64,000 nucleotides of DNA from Pseudofulvibacter geojedonensis (GCF_042675745.1 NZ_JBHTJM010000002.1:482025-546024); one strand, 5' to 3'. Shown: positions 16,817-26,100, numbered from the stretch's first letter. Notes: generated by a model not told the origin, from the sequence alone. Made by a program: numbers and translations.

Positions 16817-17757
16817 GTTATTTCATTTAAGTTATACTGATTGTTTTTAAATTTTAATGATCGTAACGATGCATTTAACTCGTAGCCTAGCAATAAGATA
16901 TTTGAGTTTAACCAAATATACAACATCAATATTAAAATGGCTCCTATAGACCCGTATAATTGGTTGTATTGCGCAAAGTTTTCTACGTATATACCAAACA
17001 AGTAAGTTGTAAGTAAAAATAATATTGTAGACAACGTTGCTCCGGGTGAAAAGAACTTTTTCTTCTTATTATTATCTGGCGAACCAAAATTGTAAAATAT
17101 CGATATTATTGTATAAAACATCATTACAATTAACACATACTTTACTATAATCATGCCAAACTCATCGGAGGTTATATAACCAAAGTCTTTTAAATTCTGA
17201 ATAATATAGATTTCAATTAACGGAACAGAAATAACAGCTATAAATAAAAATACTGCTAACAAAAGGGCTACACAAAAAGCAGTAATGTATTGCTTTAAAT
17301 AGCTATTATTAATTTTTGTGTGATAGGAGTTTTGAAACCCGCTGAATAAAGAATTGACTCCGTTGGCCATTAAAAACATCGATAAAAAGAACGATGTAGA
17401 TAATAAGCCCCCGCGTTTGGTTGCAAATATATTTTCTGTGGTTCCTTGAAAAGCATCTAAAGTATGTGGAGGAAACAAGTCTTCTAAAACTGGTAATACA
17501 TCTTGTCTATAATCTATAAAGTCGAAATAAGGAAATAAGTTAAACACAAATAGTAAGAACGGAAATAAAGACATAAAAAAACTATACGATATAGATCCGG
17601 CTCTAGTTGTTAAAGCTCCTTTTACAATTCCTACAATATAAATTTCTAATACATCATAGAGTGACAAACCTTCTAATCCAGGTAATTTAATTTTTTTACC
17701 CAAATCAAAAATCCAATCTAATGCAGGAATACTCTTTTTCTTTATTTCTTCTTTCAT
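16813..17757 (-). CDS. YihY/BrkB family inner-membrane protein
   Basis: 314 residues with about six membrane segments. The motif RAGSISYSFFMSLFPFLLFV near residue 57 and YGSIGAILILMLYIWLNSNILLLGYELNA near the C-terminus are diagnostic of the YihY/BrkB family. The family was once annotated as ribonuclease BN in error; its real function is unknown. It sits 6 bp after nadC and overlaps the next gene by four bases. Confidence 0.9.
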   Translation of the reverse strand: MKEEIKKKSIPALDWIFDLGKKIKLPGLEGLSLYDVLEIYIVGIVKGALTTRAGSISYSFFMSLFPFLLFVFNLFPYFDFIDYRQDVLPVLEDLFPPHTLDAFQGTTENIFATKRGGLLSTSFFLSMFLMANGVNSLFSGFQNSYHTKINNSYLKQYITAFCVALLLAVFLFIAVISVPLIEIYIIQNLKDFGYITSDEFGMIIVKYVLIVMMFYTIISIFYNFGSPDNNKKKKFFSPGATLSTILFLLTTYLFGIYVENFAQYNQLYGSIGAILILMLYIWLNSNILLLGYELNASLRSLKFKNNQYNLNEIT

Positions 17758-17763
17758 CTAAGA

Positions 17764-18621
17764 TTAAACAGCTTTTAAACTTAGATCTAAATTATAAACC
17801 GAATGTGTTAAAGCCCCTGATGAAATAAAATCTACTCCACACTCAGCATAATTACGAGCTGTTTTTTCGTTTATTCCTCCAGACGATTCTGTTAAACACT
17901 TATCACCAATTAATGCTACCGCTTTTTTGGTGTCTTCATAATTAAAGTTGTCTATTAAAATTCTATAAACCCCTTCTGTTTCTAAAATCTCTGCAATTTC
18001 TTCAAGATTTCTAGCTTCAACAATAATTTTTAAATCTTTATGATTCTTTTTTAAATAGTCTTTTGTTTTATGAATAGCTTTTGTAATTCCGCCAGCAAAA
18101 TCTATATGGTTGTCTTTAATCATGACCATATCGTACAAAGCAAACCTATGGTTTACACCACCTCCTATTTTTACAGCCCATTTTTCTAAAGCTCTAATAC
18201 CTGGAGTTGTTTTACGGGTATCTAATATTTGAGTTTTAGTTCCCTCTAACAAATCAACAAATAATTTTGTTTTAGTAGCAATCGCACTCATTCGCTGCAT
18301 TGCATTTAATACTAATCTCTCTGCCTGCAATATACTTTGAGAACTACCTTCTACGTAAAAAACTATATCGCCATATGCTACCTGACTCCCATCTTTAATA
18401 AGTGTTTCTACTTTTAAATTTTCATCTACGTATGCAAATACTTTTTTGGCAAATTCTACACCAGCTATAACACCTTCGTCTTTTACTAATAACTTAGCTT
18501 TACCCGTTGCAGTTGCTGGAATGCAAGACAGTGAAGTATGATCTCCATCTCCTACATCTTCTCGTATAGCATTACTAATTATTAAATCTATCTCTGTTTT
18601 AAATTGCGCTTCTGAAATCAT
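17764..18621 (-). CDS. nadC: Nicotinate-nucleotide pyrophosphorylase (carboxylating)
   Basis: 285 residues from the ATG at 18621 (MISEAQFKTEIDLIISNAIREDVG), the usual start; an upstream ATG at 18669 would add 16 residues not typical of the family. Conserved blocks: EDVGDGDHTS, LNAMQRMSAIAT, DTRKTTPGIRALEKWAV, GGGVNHRFALYDMVMIKDNH, and ESSGGINEKTA. It makes nicotinate mononucleotide from quinolinate and PRPP in de novo NAD synthesis. First gene of a three-gene minus-strand unit. Confidence 0.95.
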   Translation of the reverse strand: MISEAQFKTEIDLIISNAIREDVGDGDHTSLSCIPATATGKAKLLVKDEGVIAGVEFAKKVFAYVDENLKVETLIKDGSQVAYGDIVFYVEGSSQSILQAERLVLNAMQRMSAIATKTKLFVDLLEGTKTQILDTRKTTPGIRALEKWAVKIGGGVNHRFALYDMVMIKDNHIDFAGGITKAIHKTKDYLKKNHKDLKIIVEARNLEEIAEILETEGVYRILIDNFNYEDTKKAVALIGDKCLTESSGGINEKTARNYAECGVDFISSGALTHSVYNLDLSLKAV

Positions 18622-18704
18622 TAAATACCATTTATGATTTTCAAATATAACACTATTTATGGATTGCAATACTATTGTTTTATCAGAAGAATTAACGCTT
18701 TAAT

Positions 18705-20096
18705 CTATCCATATAAATAATACACAATACAAACATATAGCTTGGCTTTATTAACCCTAGAAAGCATTAAGTTTTTGTGTGCCTTTTTTAATAAATGTTG
18801 AGCGAAACTATTACCAGATAATTGCTTCTTTAATTTATAAATGTAGTACGGAATACGCAAATCGTTATTACTATAATCTACTCCAGTAAAATTTTGCACT
18901 TCTTCTAGATACGAATAACCATACTCCTTAGTAGGCTCTATCATAGTGCCTTCTCCAAAATCATTCCAAGTAATTAGTTGTACAAAGTCTACAGGGTATT
19001 GAGTTGTTATATTCATAGATTCCATAAAAGTTTGTACTCCATTATGAGGCAAGACCCAATCATAATCTGTACTATTTTTCCAACCTCCTTCTATATAAAA
19101 ATCGTTAAAACCTGGGTAAACAGCTCCTCCAATATCTAAATTAGTAAAATCTGCTCCTTGGTAGTAATTGTTTAGAACAGAAATGTGCCCCTCATCTACC
19201 CAAGCAAATTCACCAGTTGAAGTGCTTCCTACCACACTTTGAGCTCCCCATAAAGACAACACTCTAGGTTCTTCTGCTAATACCGAAAATACAATATCCC
19301 AATCTGATGGGCTGTCTACATAATTAGGTCCAAAAATCATTAGTAAATCAATCCCGTTTAGTTGAATATAATTATCGTTAGAAAAATAATATTGTTCTAT
19401 ATACAACAAGTCATTTTGAGCTGTTTCTATTTGCTCTTGGGTTAAAAGTCTAGAAGATTCTTCTCCTATTACTCTATCTTCGTAAGTAATAGCAAACTCA
19501 ATATCTGTTTTCTCTAATTCACCAATAAAAGACTCTACATTTACTTTAATACTATCAAAGTCAAGTACACTTCTACTTCCATACCAATCAAATATAACTC
19601 CATCTATACCACATAATTTCATTAAAGATAAATGATACTGTTGCAAATCTTTATCTGTTGTATCATAGGGTCCTATTTTTGGATAATAATGTGACGCTAT
19701 TTCTCTTTCTCCCTCTTCATTTATTACGTTCGGATTTTTGTTTGTCATTGTCCAATGTTGTCCCCATTCTCCACTAATTTCCTCACTTAAAAACCAAGGC
19801 ATATAATGTGCGTATACTTTTGTAGAATTTGTTTTTGATGCGCTTTTAGCTCCAAAACTCTCTTTTAAAAATTGCTGCTCGAATTGTTCTATTTCTTTTT
19901 CTGTAATTGGTTCTTTTCTTTTAGATAATTCATCTAGCTCTTCTAAATTTAATTCTTTTACCCAATTACTTACAACATCTTCCTCATATACATTTTCTTC
20001 ACTTTCCACCTCAAAATTTTCATCATCATTATTACATCCCAGGAAAACCAAAATGACACAAATGAAAATTAATCTATATATTAATTTTAAACACAT
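18705..20096 (-). CDS. GH99/GH71-like glycosidase lipoprotein
   Basis: 463 residues. A lipoprotein signal ends VFLGC with the acylated Cys21, followed by an acidic linker. From about residue 90 the blocks VYAHYMPWF, GIDGVIFDWYG, and QLITWNDFGEGTMIEPT match glycoside hydrolase family 71/99-like proteins, with the Glu of GEGT in the expected catalytic region. GH99 enzymes cut internal alpha-mannosidic bonds, but the glycan used here is not known. The protein is probably on the cell surface. No polysaccharide-utilisation partners (SusC/SusD) are next to it. Confidence 0.75.
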   Translation of the reverse strand: MCLKLIYRLIFICVILVFLGCNNDDENFEVESEENVYEEDVVSNWVKELNLEELDELSKRKEPITEKEIEQFEQQFLKESFGAKSASKTNSTKVYAHYMPWFLSEEISGEWGQHWTMTNKNPNVINEEGEREIASHYYPKIGPYDTTDKDLQQYHLSLMKLCGIDGVIFDWYGSRSVLDFDSIKVNVESFIGELEKTDIEFAITYEDRVIGEESSRLLTQEQIETAQNDLLYIEQYYFSNDNYIQLNGIDLLMIFGPNYVDSPSDWDIVFSVLAEEPRVLSLWGAQSVVGSTSTGEFAWVDEGHISVLNNYYQGADFTNLDIGGAVYPGFNDFYIEGGWKNSTDYDWVLPHNGVQTFMESMNITTQYPVDFVQLITWNDFGEGTMIEPTKEYGYSYLEEVQNFTGVDYSNNDLRIPYYIYKLKKQLSGNSFAQHLLKKAHKNLMLSRVNKAKLYVCIVYYLYG

Positions 20097-20230
20097 AACT
20101 TTTTTTTTGTAAATAAAAACCTATTAAATCTAATTATTTTTTACCTATAAAACAATATTTTAGTACATATCTAGCTTAGGTGTTCATAAAAGTCGATGAA
20201 GTAAACTTTTAGGTTTTGTTATTAAAAACA

Positions 20231-20238
20231 TATTTTTG
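20231..20238 (+). promoter_or_regulatory. -7 box before rlmH
   Basis: TATTTTTG, a TAnnTTTG match 67 bp before the preferred rlmH start. A TTG occurs 12 bp upstream, shorter than the usual 17-23. Confidence 0.4.
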
Positions 20239-20304
20239 TTTTTTTAATAAAAGACTAACAACTTACTATAAGCAGTTATGTTGTTGGTGAAAAATATGTT
20301 ATTC

Positions 20305-20778
20305 TTGAATATCAAGTTACTCGCAATAGGAAAAACAGATGACAAGCAACTATCATTGCTTATTGAACAATATCAGAAGCGTTTAAAGCATTATGTTAAG
20401 TTTGATTTAGATATTATTCCTGATATAAAAAATGTTAAAAACCTTTCTGAAAAACAACAGAAGGAAAAAGAAGGAGATCTTATATTAAAAAAAATATCTG
20501 CTACAGATGTTTTAGTTCTATTAGACGAAAATGGCAAGCAATTTAATTCTATAGAATATGCTAATTATTTACAGAAAAAAATGAATTCTGGTATCAAACA
20601 ATTGGTTTTTGTTATTGGTGGTCCTTATGGTTTTTCTGAAGCTGTTTATAAAAAAGCTCAAGGAAAAGTATCTTTATCTAAAATGACTTTCTCACACCAA
20701 ATGATTCGCTTATTTATAGTAGAGCAAGTCTATAGAGCCTTTACTATTTTAAAAAACGAGCCTTATCACCATCAATAA
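20305..20778 (+). CDS. rlmH: 23S rRNA (pseudouridine1915-N3)-methyltransferase RlmH
   Basis: 157 residues from the TTG at 20305 (NIKLLAIGKT follows), which is the exact family length; in-frame ATGs at 20296 and 20278 would add 3 or 9 residues. SPOUT fold with FVIGGPYGFSE and the C-terminal LSKMTFSHQMIRLFIVEQVYRAFTI...NEPYHHQ, nearly invariant in RlmH. It methylates pseudouridine 1915 in helix 69 of 23S rRNA on the assembled ribosome. Followed after 24 bp by rdgB. Confidence 0.93.
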   Translation: MNIKLLAIGKTDDKQLSLLIEQYQKRLKHYVKFDLDIIPDIKNVKNLSEKQQKEKEGDLILKKISATDVLVLLDENGKQFNSIEYANYLQKKMNSGIKQLVFVIGGPYGFSEAVYKKAQGKVSLSKMTFSHQMIRLFIVEQVYRAFTILKNEPYHHQ

Positions 20779-20802
20779 ACATCATTCAAAATTCAAATTA
20801 TC

Positions 20803-21375
20803 ATGCAACTTGTTTTCGCAACAAACAACCCTAATAAACTACAAGAAGTTCAAGCTATGTTACCTAACATAAAACTGGTAACTTTAAAAGAAATTAACTG
20901 CACAGAAGACATACCCGAAACTTCACCAACCATTGAAGGTAATGCTATTCAGAAAGTTAATTATTTAACTCAATATTACAGCGAAGATGGTTTTGCAGAT
21001 GATACTGGTTTAGAAATAGAAGCTTTAAATGGCGAACCTGGTGTGTTTTCTGCTCGTTACGCCGGACCACAAAAAAAAGCCGAAGACAATATGAATTTAG
21101 TTTTAGAAAAATTACAATCTCAAACTAACCGAAAAGCTAGATTTATAACAGTAATTGCTCTCAACTTAAATAGAGAACAATATATATTTGAAGGTGTTTG
21201 CAACGGAACCATTATAGAAGAAAAACGTGGTGAAAAAGGTTTTGGTTACGACCCTATTTTTGTTCCTGATGGATACAATAAAACATTTGCAGAAATGACT
21301 CAAGAAGAAAAAGCCACAGTGAGCCATAGAGGAAAAGCGATACAAAAATTGATAGATTTTTTAAACACTCAATAA
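20803..21375 (+). CDS. rdgB: dITP/XTP pyrophosphatase (Ham1/RdgB)
   Basis: 190 residues. TNNPNKLQEVQAML, FADDTGLEIEALNGEPGVFSAR, KGFGYDPIFVPDG, and TVSHRGKAIQKL are the RdgB/HAM1 motifs. It hydrolyses non-canonical purine NTPs (dITP, XTP) to monophosphates to keep them out of DNA. Its stop codon directly abuts the stop of the convergent gene. Confidence 0.95.
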   Translation: MQLVFATNNPNKLQEVQAMLPNIKLVTLKEINCTEDIPETSPTIEGNAIQKVNYLTQYYSEDGFADDTGLEIEALNGEPGVFSARYAGPQKKAEDNMNLVLEKLQSQTNRKARFITVIALNLNREQYIFEGVCNGTIIEEKRGEKGFGYDPIFVPDGYNKTFAEMTQEEKATVSHRGKAIQKLIDFLNTQ

Positions 21376-21990
21376 TTAAATTGATTTTAAAAAAATAGAA
21401 ACTTCTTCTTCTAAGTTTTGTATTTCCTCTTCGTTAACCAACTCATAAAGAGTTTTGTTTTTATATTTTCCAATAAGAAGTTTTACAAAAATCTTTTTTG
21501 GAGTTAAAGTACATTTAATTTGATTATTACCCAATCTAAATTCTTGTCTAAACTGAAGCTTAGATAAATCTACGATTGCTGTATTCGAATTATTTAAAGA
21601 GATTTTGGAGTAATTTTTTACCAATTCTTTTAAAACATTTGTATTAAAATCTACCTTGTTTTTTACTTTTTTCTTTTTTAAGTCATAACTGATTTTTGCG
21701 ACAGCTTTTATCATTTCCTGCTCTAAAGCTGACATTAGTTGCTCTTCTTGATCAGCTTGTAAAGGCATAGTGCTTTCTATTTTATTACATTCTAAGACTA
21801 ATAAATCATGTAAACTTAAACTATCTACTGCTTCTTTTAAATAAACAATTTCTTTAAACTTAATGGTATCTGTTGCTTTTTCAAAAACAGATAATTTAAG
21901 AGTATCCATTAACACTCTTTCTTGAGCTAAACTAGTTTTTCCTATCAAAAAAATGAAAAACAAAAAAAATATTATTACGCAATTTTTCAT
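21376..21990 (-). CDS. Hypothetical secreted protein
   Basis: 204 residues from the ATG at 21990, which gives a clean signal peptide (MKNCVIIFFLFFIFLIGKTS, cut near LAQ); a longer frame reaches 22071 but places the signal in the middle. The mature part is rich in Lys, Glu and Leu with no known domain; the KLQFRQEFRLGNNQIKCTL and KIFVKLLIGKYKNK stretches suggest a small beta-rich C-terminal part. Function unknown. Confidence 0.55.
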   Translation of the reverse strand: MKNCVIIFFLFFIFLIGKTSLAQERVLMDTLKLSVFEKATDTIKFKEIVYLKEAVDSLSLHDLLVLECNKIESTMPLQADQEEQLMSALEQEMIKAVAKISYDLKKKKVKNKVDFNTNVLKELVKNYSKISLNNSNTAIVDLSKLQFRQEFRLGNNQIKCTLTPKKIFVKLLIGKYKNKTLYELVNEEEIQNLEEEVSIFLKSI

Positions 21991-22096
21991 TTTTACTCTA
22001 TAATTATTAAACAATAAACATACTAAAAAACACTTCTGTACACTTAAATACTTCCTGAACATTATTATCAAGATACTACATTTAAATATAAAAGCC

Positions 22097-22104
22097 TATA
22101 TTTG
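22097..22104 (+). promoter_or_regulatory. -7 box of the DEAD-box helicase gene
   Basis: TATATTTG, a full TAnnTTTG match, which would give a leader of about 115 nt before the helicase ATG. Confidence 0.6.
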
Positions 22105-22110
22105 CCAAGA

Positions 22111-22224
22111 ATTTAAACCGTCAGAGCGGCGGTATTGGTTACAAATGTGCGATTTATTTTATGCCTTTTCGGCATTCCGTTGGGGAGCACGACTGTAACA
22201 TTAACAGAAGTGAAAAAATAAAAT
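22111..22224 (+). promoter_or_regulatory. Structured leader of the DEAD-box helicase mRNA with a short upstream frame
   Basis: The leader is less AT-rich than nearby spacers. It holds a hairpin ATGCC-TTTTC-GGCAT (22161-22175), smaller complementary elements near 22117-22133, and a 17-codon open frame from ATG 22145 to TAA 22198 (MCDLFYAFSAFRWGARL). Long regulated leaders are known for cold-shock helicases; that this one regulates is inference. Confidence 0.5.
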
Positions 22225-24057
22225 ATGGCAACATTTAATGAGTTAGGCCTAGGCGAGTTATGCCTAAAGGCAATTACAGACATGGGGTTTGAAACTCCTT
22301 CTGAAGTACAAGAAAAAGCAATCCCTTTATTATTAGAGCACGATACAGACATTGTATCTTTAGCACAAACCGGAACTGGTAAAACAGCTGCTTTCGGATT
22401 TCCTCTTATCGAAAAAATAGACTCTACTAGTAAAAAAACTCAGGGGTTAATTTTATCTCCCACTCGTGAGTTATGTTTACAAATTACAACCGAATTAAAA
22501 AAATATTCTAAATATATAAAAGGTTTAAATGTAGTTGCTATCTACGGTGGGGCAAGCATTACGGACCAAGCACGAAATGTAAAAAAGGGAGCTCAAATAT
22601 TAGTAGCTACTCCTGGTAGAATGGGTGATATGATTCGCCGTGGAATGGTTGATATTAGAGAAATAGATACTTGCGTTCTAGATGAAGCAGATGAAATGTT
22701 AAACATGGGATTCTATGAAGATATTACTGAAATTTTATCAGACACACCTGAAGAAAAAAACACCTGGCTATTCTCTGCTACTATGCCAAGAGAAGTAGCC
22801 ACTATTGCCAAAAAGTTTATGAGCAATCCAATGGAGATTACCGTTGGAACGAAAAACACAGGTAATAAAAACGTATCTCACGAATATTATACTGTTTCAG
22901 GTAGAGATCGCTATTTAGCTTTAAAACGTTTAGCAGATGCTAATCCGGGGATTTTCTCTGTAATTTTTTGTAGAACCAAAAGAGATACTCAAAATGTTGC
23001 AGAAAAACTAATTGAAGATGGTTATAATGCCGCTGCATTACATGGTGACTTAAGTCAGAATCAGCGTGATTTAGTAATGCGTTCATTTAGAACCAAACAA
23101 ATACAAATGTTAGTTGCTACAGATGTAGCTGCTCGTGGAATTGATGTAGACGACATTTCGCATGTAATTAACTATCAATTACCAGATGAAATTGAAACCT
23201 ATACTCACCGAAGTGGTAGAACAGGTAGAGCCGGAAAATCTGGAGTTTCTATGGTAATCGTTACCAAAAGTGAGCTACGCAAGATTAAATCTGTTGAGCG
23301 AATTATTAAAACTAAGTTCGAAAAGAAAGATATTCCTAACGGAAAAGAAATATGCGAGGTTCAATTATTTCACTTAGCCAACAAAGTAAAAAACACTGAG
23401 ATTAATGATGACATTGAAGTGTATTTACCGAGCTTAAGCGAAGCTTTAGAAGATTTAACCAAAGAGGAACTAATTAAAAAATTCTTCTCAGTAGAGTTCA
23501 CTCGTTTTGCAAATTATTATAAAAAATCTAAAGATCTGAATGTATCTGGAGACAAAGCAACTCGAGGAGAACCAGACGGATCTATACGTTATTTCATTAA
23601 TGTTGGAACCAGAGATGGTTACGATTGGATGCGTTTAAAAGATTTCTTAAAAGAAGTATTAGAATTAGGTAGAGACGATGTATTTAAAGTAGACTGTAAA
23701 GAAAACTTTTCTTTCTTTAACACCGATAGTTCTCACTTAACTAAAATCATGGAATTTTTTCAAGATTACCAAGTAGATGGACGCTTTATAAATGTTGAAG
23801 TTTCTAAAAACACTGGTGGCGGTGGTGGAAGAGATCGTGGTAGAAGAAGAGGAAGACGCGATGGAGACTCTGGTGGTTTTAGAGGCAAAAGAAGCGGAGG
23901 AGATTCTAGAAGACGTGACAGGCGAGATGCTGGTAGTGGAGAAAGAAGACGTAGAAGCGGAGGATCTGACAACGGAGGAAGCAGACGAAGAAGATCTGAA
24001 AACAGTAACTCTGGAGATAGAAAACCTAGTTTTAGAGGTAGAAGATCTAGAGATTAA
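22225..24057 (+). CDS. DEAD-box RNA helicase with DbpA-type RNA-binding domain and RGG-like tail
   Basis: 610 residues. Helicase motifs: Q motif region near 25-31, AQTGTGKT (47-54), PTRELC, DEAD (153-156), SAT (184-186), and HRSGRTGRAG. A DbpA-like RRM (about 440-520: VSGDKATRGEPDGSIRYFINVG) follows, then a very basic Arg/Gly/Ser tail (about 535-610). The family unwinds RNA in ribosome assembly and cold adaptation. The leader upstream is long and structured. The gene could be called deaD/csdA, but the RRM form is common in Bacteroidota and the exact symbol is not certain. Confidence 0.92.
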   Translation: MATFNELGLGELCLKAITDMGFETPSEVQEKAIPLLLEHDTDIVSLAQTGTGKTAAFGFPLIEKIDSTSKKTQGLILSPTRELCLQITTELKKYSKYIKGLNVVAIYGGASITDQARNVKKGAQILVATPGRMGDMIRRGMVDIREIDTCVLDEADEMLNMGFYEDITEILSDTPEEKNTWLFSATMPREVATIAKKFMSNPMEITVGTKNTGNKNVSHEYYTVSGRDRYLALKRLADANPGIFSVIFCRTKRDTQNVAEKLIEDGYNAAALHGDLSQNQRDLVMRSFRTKQIQMLVATDVAARGIDVDDISHVINYQLPDEIETYTHRSGRTGRAGKSGVSMVIVTKSELRKIKSVERIIKTKFEKKDIPNGKEICEVQLFHLANKVKNTEINDDIEVYLPSLSEALEDLTKEELIKKFFSVEFTRFANYYKKSKDLNVSGDKATRGEPDGSIRYFINVGTRDGYDWMRLKDFLKEVLELGRDDVFKVDCKENFSFFNTDSSHLTKIMEFFQDYQVDGRFINVEVSKNTGGGGGRDRGRRRGRRDGDSGGFRGKRSGGDSRRRDRRDAGSGERRRRSGGSDNGGSRRRRSENSNSGDRKPSFRGRRSRD

Positions 24058-24094
24058 GCCTTATCAAGGCTTTAAATACATAATTTTATTTTCT

Positions 24095-24117
24095 GTCAGT
24101 CTGAGCTTGTCGAAGAC
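24095..24117. repeat. Small dispersed repeat (TGTCA...GAGCTTGTCGAAGAC)
   Basis: Relative of the inverted copy at 32107-32130 (both contain a CTGAGCTTG core next to GTCAG). Intergenic, non-coding, of the kind found many times in flavobacterial genomes. Confidence 0.65.
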
Positions 24118-24170
24118 TAATAATAACTTGATGATATTATAATTACAGATATAAAACCCTGTTAATTTTT

Positions 24171-24205
24171 AACTAAAAAAAGTGCGAAAGCGCTTTTTTT
24201 AGTTT
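24171..24205 (+). terminator. Terminator of the helicase gene
   Basis: Hairpin AACTAAAAAAAGTGC-GAAA-GCGCTTTTTTTAGTT with one G-T pair and a stable GAAA tetraloop, T-run inside the right arm. Confidence 0.9.
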
Positions 24206-24237
24206 AGTTTAGTACCATAAAATTGATAACTACTAAA

Positions 24238-24999
24238 GTGAAACATTTTTTAGCGTTTATATTAGTCATATTAGTAAGCACTTTTTCTTTTGCTCAAGAT
24301 GTCAAATTACTTAAAGGAAAAGTAGTTAATACTGCTGGTTTTGGACTAGAGAATGTTCACGTAGTTAACTTAAATCAAGTTGTTGGTTCTATTACCAATA
24401 AAGAAGGAGATTTTAGTATCAAAGCAGTAGCTAACGATACTCTACACTTTTCTTTTCTAGGATATAAATCCATAAAAATTAAAGTTACCAACGACTGGAT
24501 TAATTTTGGTTCTTCTACAATAGAACTTACCGAAAGTGCCTATGCATTAGAAGAAATATTAATTCTACCTCATAAGCTAACCGGATACTTAGAAATAGAT
24601 TCTAAATATATTCCAATTAATAAATCATATCGATATAGTATTTCCGGACTTTCTAAAGGATATGAAGCTGGTAAAAAAGGACCTGGAGCTATCAATAAAG
24701 TACTTGGGGCTATATTTAATCCTGCAGATTTACTCTATAACACCTTTAGTAAAAAAGGAAGACAAATGCGTAAGCTTCGTGATATGAAAAAAGATGATGA
24801 AATACGTAACTTACTCATCAATAAATTCGATAGAGACTTACTTACTTCTTTTTTACAAATAGATAAGGGAGAACTTGAAGATGTTTTAACACAGTGCAAC
24901 TACTCTAAAGAGTTTATTAAATCTGCTAACGACCTTCAAATACTTGATGCTATAAGCGGTTGTTATGAAGAATACAAAGTTTTAAAAAGAAAAAAGTAA
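24238..24999 (+). CDS. Secreted protein with carboxypeptidase-regulatory-like domain
   Basis: 253 residues from the GTG at 24238, which yields an ideal signal peptide (KHFLAFILVILVSTFSFAQ); a TTG at 24223 would add five residues. Residues about 25-95 form a CarboxypepD_reg-like beta-sandwich (LLKGKVVNTAGFGLENVHVV ... GDFSIKAVANDTLHFSFLGYKS), the module also found at the front of SusC-type transporters. The remaining ~155 residues are helical and charged, without a known family. Probably periplasmic or outer-membrane associated. Confidence 0.75.
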   Translation: MKHFLAFILVILVSTFSFAQDVKLLKGKVVNTAGFGLENVHVVNLNQVVGSITNKEGDFSIKAVANDTLHFSFLGYKSIKIKVTNDWINFGSSTIELTESAYALEEILILPHKLTGYLEIDSKYIPINKSYRYSISGLSKGYEAGKKGPGAINKVLGAIFNPADLLYNTFSKKGRQMRKLRDMKKDDEIRNLLINKFDRDLLTSFLQIDKGELEDVLTQCNYSKEFIKSANDLQILDAISGCYEEYKVLKRKK

Positions 25000-25005
25000 T
25001 CGCAA

Positions 25006-25389
25006 TTACTTAGTAATATTATGATACATCGCCATTCTATTACCTTCTGTATCTAAAAACAAGCCCATACAACCTACTTGTTCGTTTATTAACTTTTTTT
25101 CTTGCAACACTTTACCTCCAGCTGCTTCTACTCTACTTAATTCTTTAGCTAAATCGCCTTCTAAAGATTCAAAGTAAATCATCACTCCTTTATTATCTGA
25201 AGGTTTATAAAATTTCTCATTCTTAATTAAAGCACCAGAAATTGCCCCTTTCTTTTCTCCATCAAAAGGAAAGAAAGCCATTTCCTCTATTCCCATTTGT
25301 TGCCTTTGCAATGATATATTAAACACCTTCTCGTAAAATGCAATTGCACGATCCATATCTATTACTGGAATTTCAAACCAAGCTACCAT
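25006..25389 (-). CDS. VOC family protein (glyoxalase/dioxygenase fold)
   Basis: 127 residues. The N-terminal WFEIPVIDMDRAIAFYEKVF and C-terminal GLFLDTEGNRMAMY fit the vicinal-oxygen-chelate fold as two beta-alpha-beta-beta-beta units. Metal ligands are not obvious, and substrate is unknown. It lies 8 bp from the methyltransferase gene on the same strand and is probably co-transcribed with it. Confidence 0.85.
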   Translation of the reverse strand: MVAWFEIPVIDMDRAIAFYEKVFNISLQRQQMGIEEMAFFPFDGEKKGAISGALIKNEKFYKPSDNKGVMIYFESLEGDLAKELSRVEAAGGKVLQEKKLINEQVGCMGLFLDTEGNRMAMYHNITK

Positions 25390-25396
25390 AATCCTT

Positions 25397-26062
25397 TTAT
25401 TTTATATTATTTAATTCGTTATATCGTTTCATTACTTTATCTATACTCTTAATCGTTTTTTTCATCCAATGTAATTGATAATATTCAAGCTCATCTTCAG
25501 ACAATTGCCAATTTACTTCAGACTCTCTTAACTTTTGTGTTATAGATTGTAATATAATCGCTGCTGATACAGATATATTTAAACTTTCTGTAAATCCTAC
25601 CATAGGTATTTTTAAGAACCCATCTGCTTTTTGTAAAACTGTTTCGCTTATTCCATCTTTTTCAGAACCAAAAAACAAAGCTGATTTTTTAGTTATATCA
25701 AAATCTTTTAAATAGCAAGAGTTTTCGTGAGGAGTGGTAGCTATAATTTGATAACCATCTGCTTTGAGTTCTTCTATACAAGCATCTTGAGAACTGTGAT
25801 ATTTTAAGTCAACCCATTTCTGTGCCCCTAATGCTATTTGTTTATCTAATACATTTTTGTGCTGCACTTCTATAGCATGAGCTTGTTGAATTCCAAACAC
25901 ATCACAACTACGTATTACAGCACTTGTATTGTGCATTTGATAAACATCTTCTAAAACTACGGTAAAGTGTTTGGTTCGGTTTTTGAGTATATCTAAAAAC
26001 TTTTGCTTGCGTTTTTCGGTTACTAAAGGTTCTAAATAGGCTCGCAACTTGGTATCAATCAT
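25397..26062 (-). CDS. SpoU/TrmH-family tRNA/rRNA 2'-O-methyltransferase
   Basis: 221 residues from the ATG at 26062 (MIDTKLRAYLEPLVTEKRKQ), the usual family start; an ATG at 26083 would add seven residues. SPOUT motifs: NTSAVIRSCDVFGIQ (motif 1), FFGSEKDGIS (motif 2) and ESLNISVSAAIILQSI (motif 3). The nearest relatives are TrmH enzymes that make Gm18 in tRNA, but the target is not proven. The N-terminal helical extension fits TrmH. Confidence 0.87.
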   Translation of the reverse strand: MIDTKLRAYLEPLVTEKRKQKFLDILKNRTKHFTVVLEDVYQMHNTSAVIRSCDVFGIQQAHAIEVQHKNVLDKQIALGAQKWVDLKYHSSQDACIEELKADGYQIIATTPHENSCYLKDFDITKKSALFFGSEKDGISETVLQKADGFLKIPMVGFTESLNISVSAAIILQSITQKLRESEVNWQLSEDELEYYQLHWMKKTIKSIDKVMKRYNELNNIK

Positions 26063-26100
26063 AAAATCAGTTATATTTAACATCAGACAATTTACTTAAA

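Noticed and set aside
22113..22352. Minus-strand 79-residue frame over the helicase leader and start
   Set aside because: Lies opposite a real gene and leader; no likeness to any family.
23792..24142. A 116-residue frame over the helicase tail
   Set aside because: It is the other-frame reading of the Arg/Gly-rich coding repeats and has no start or family support.
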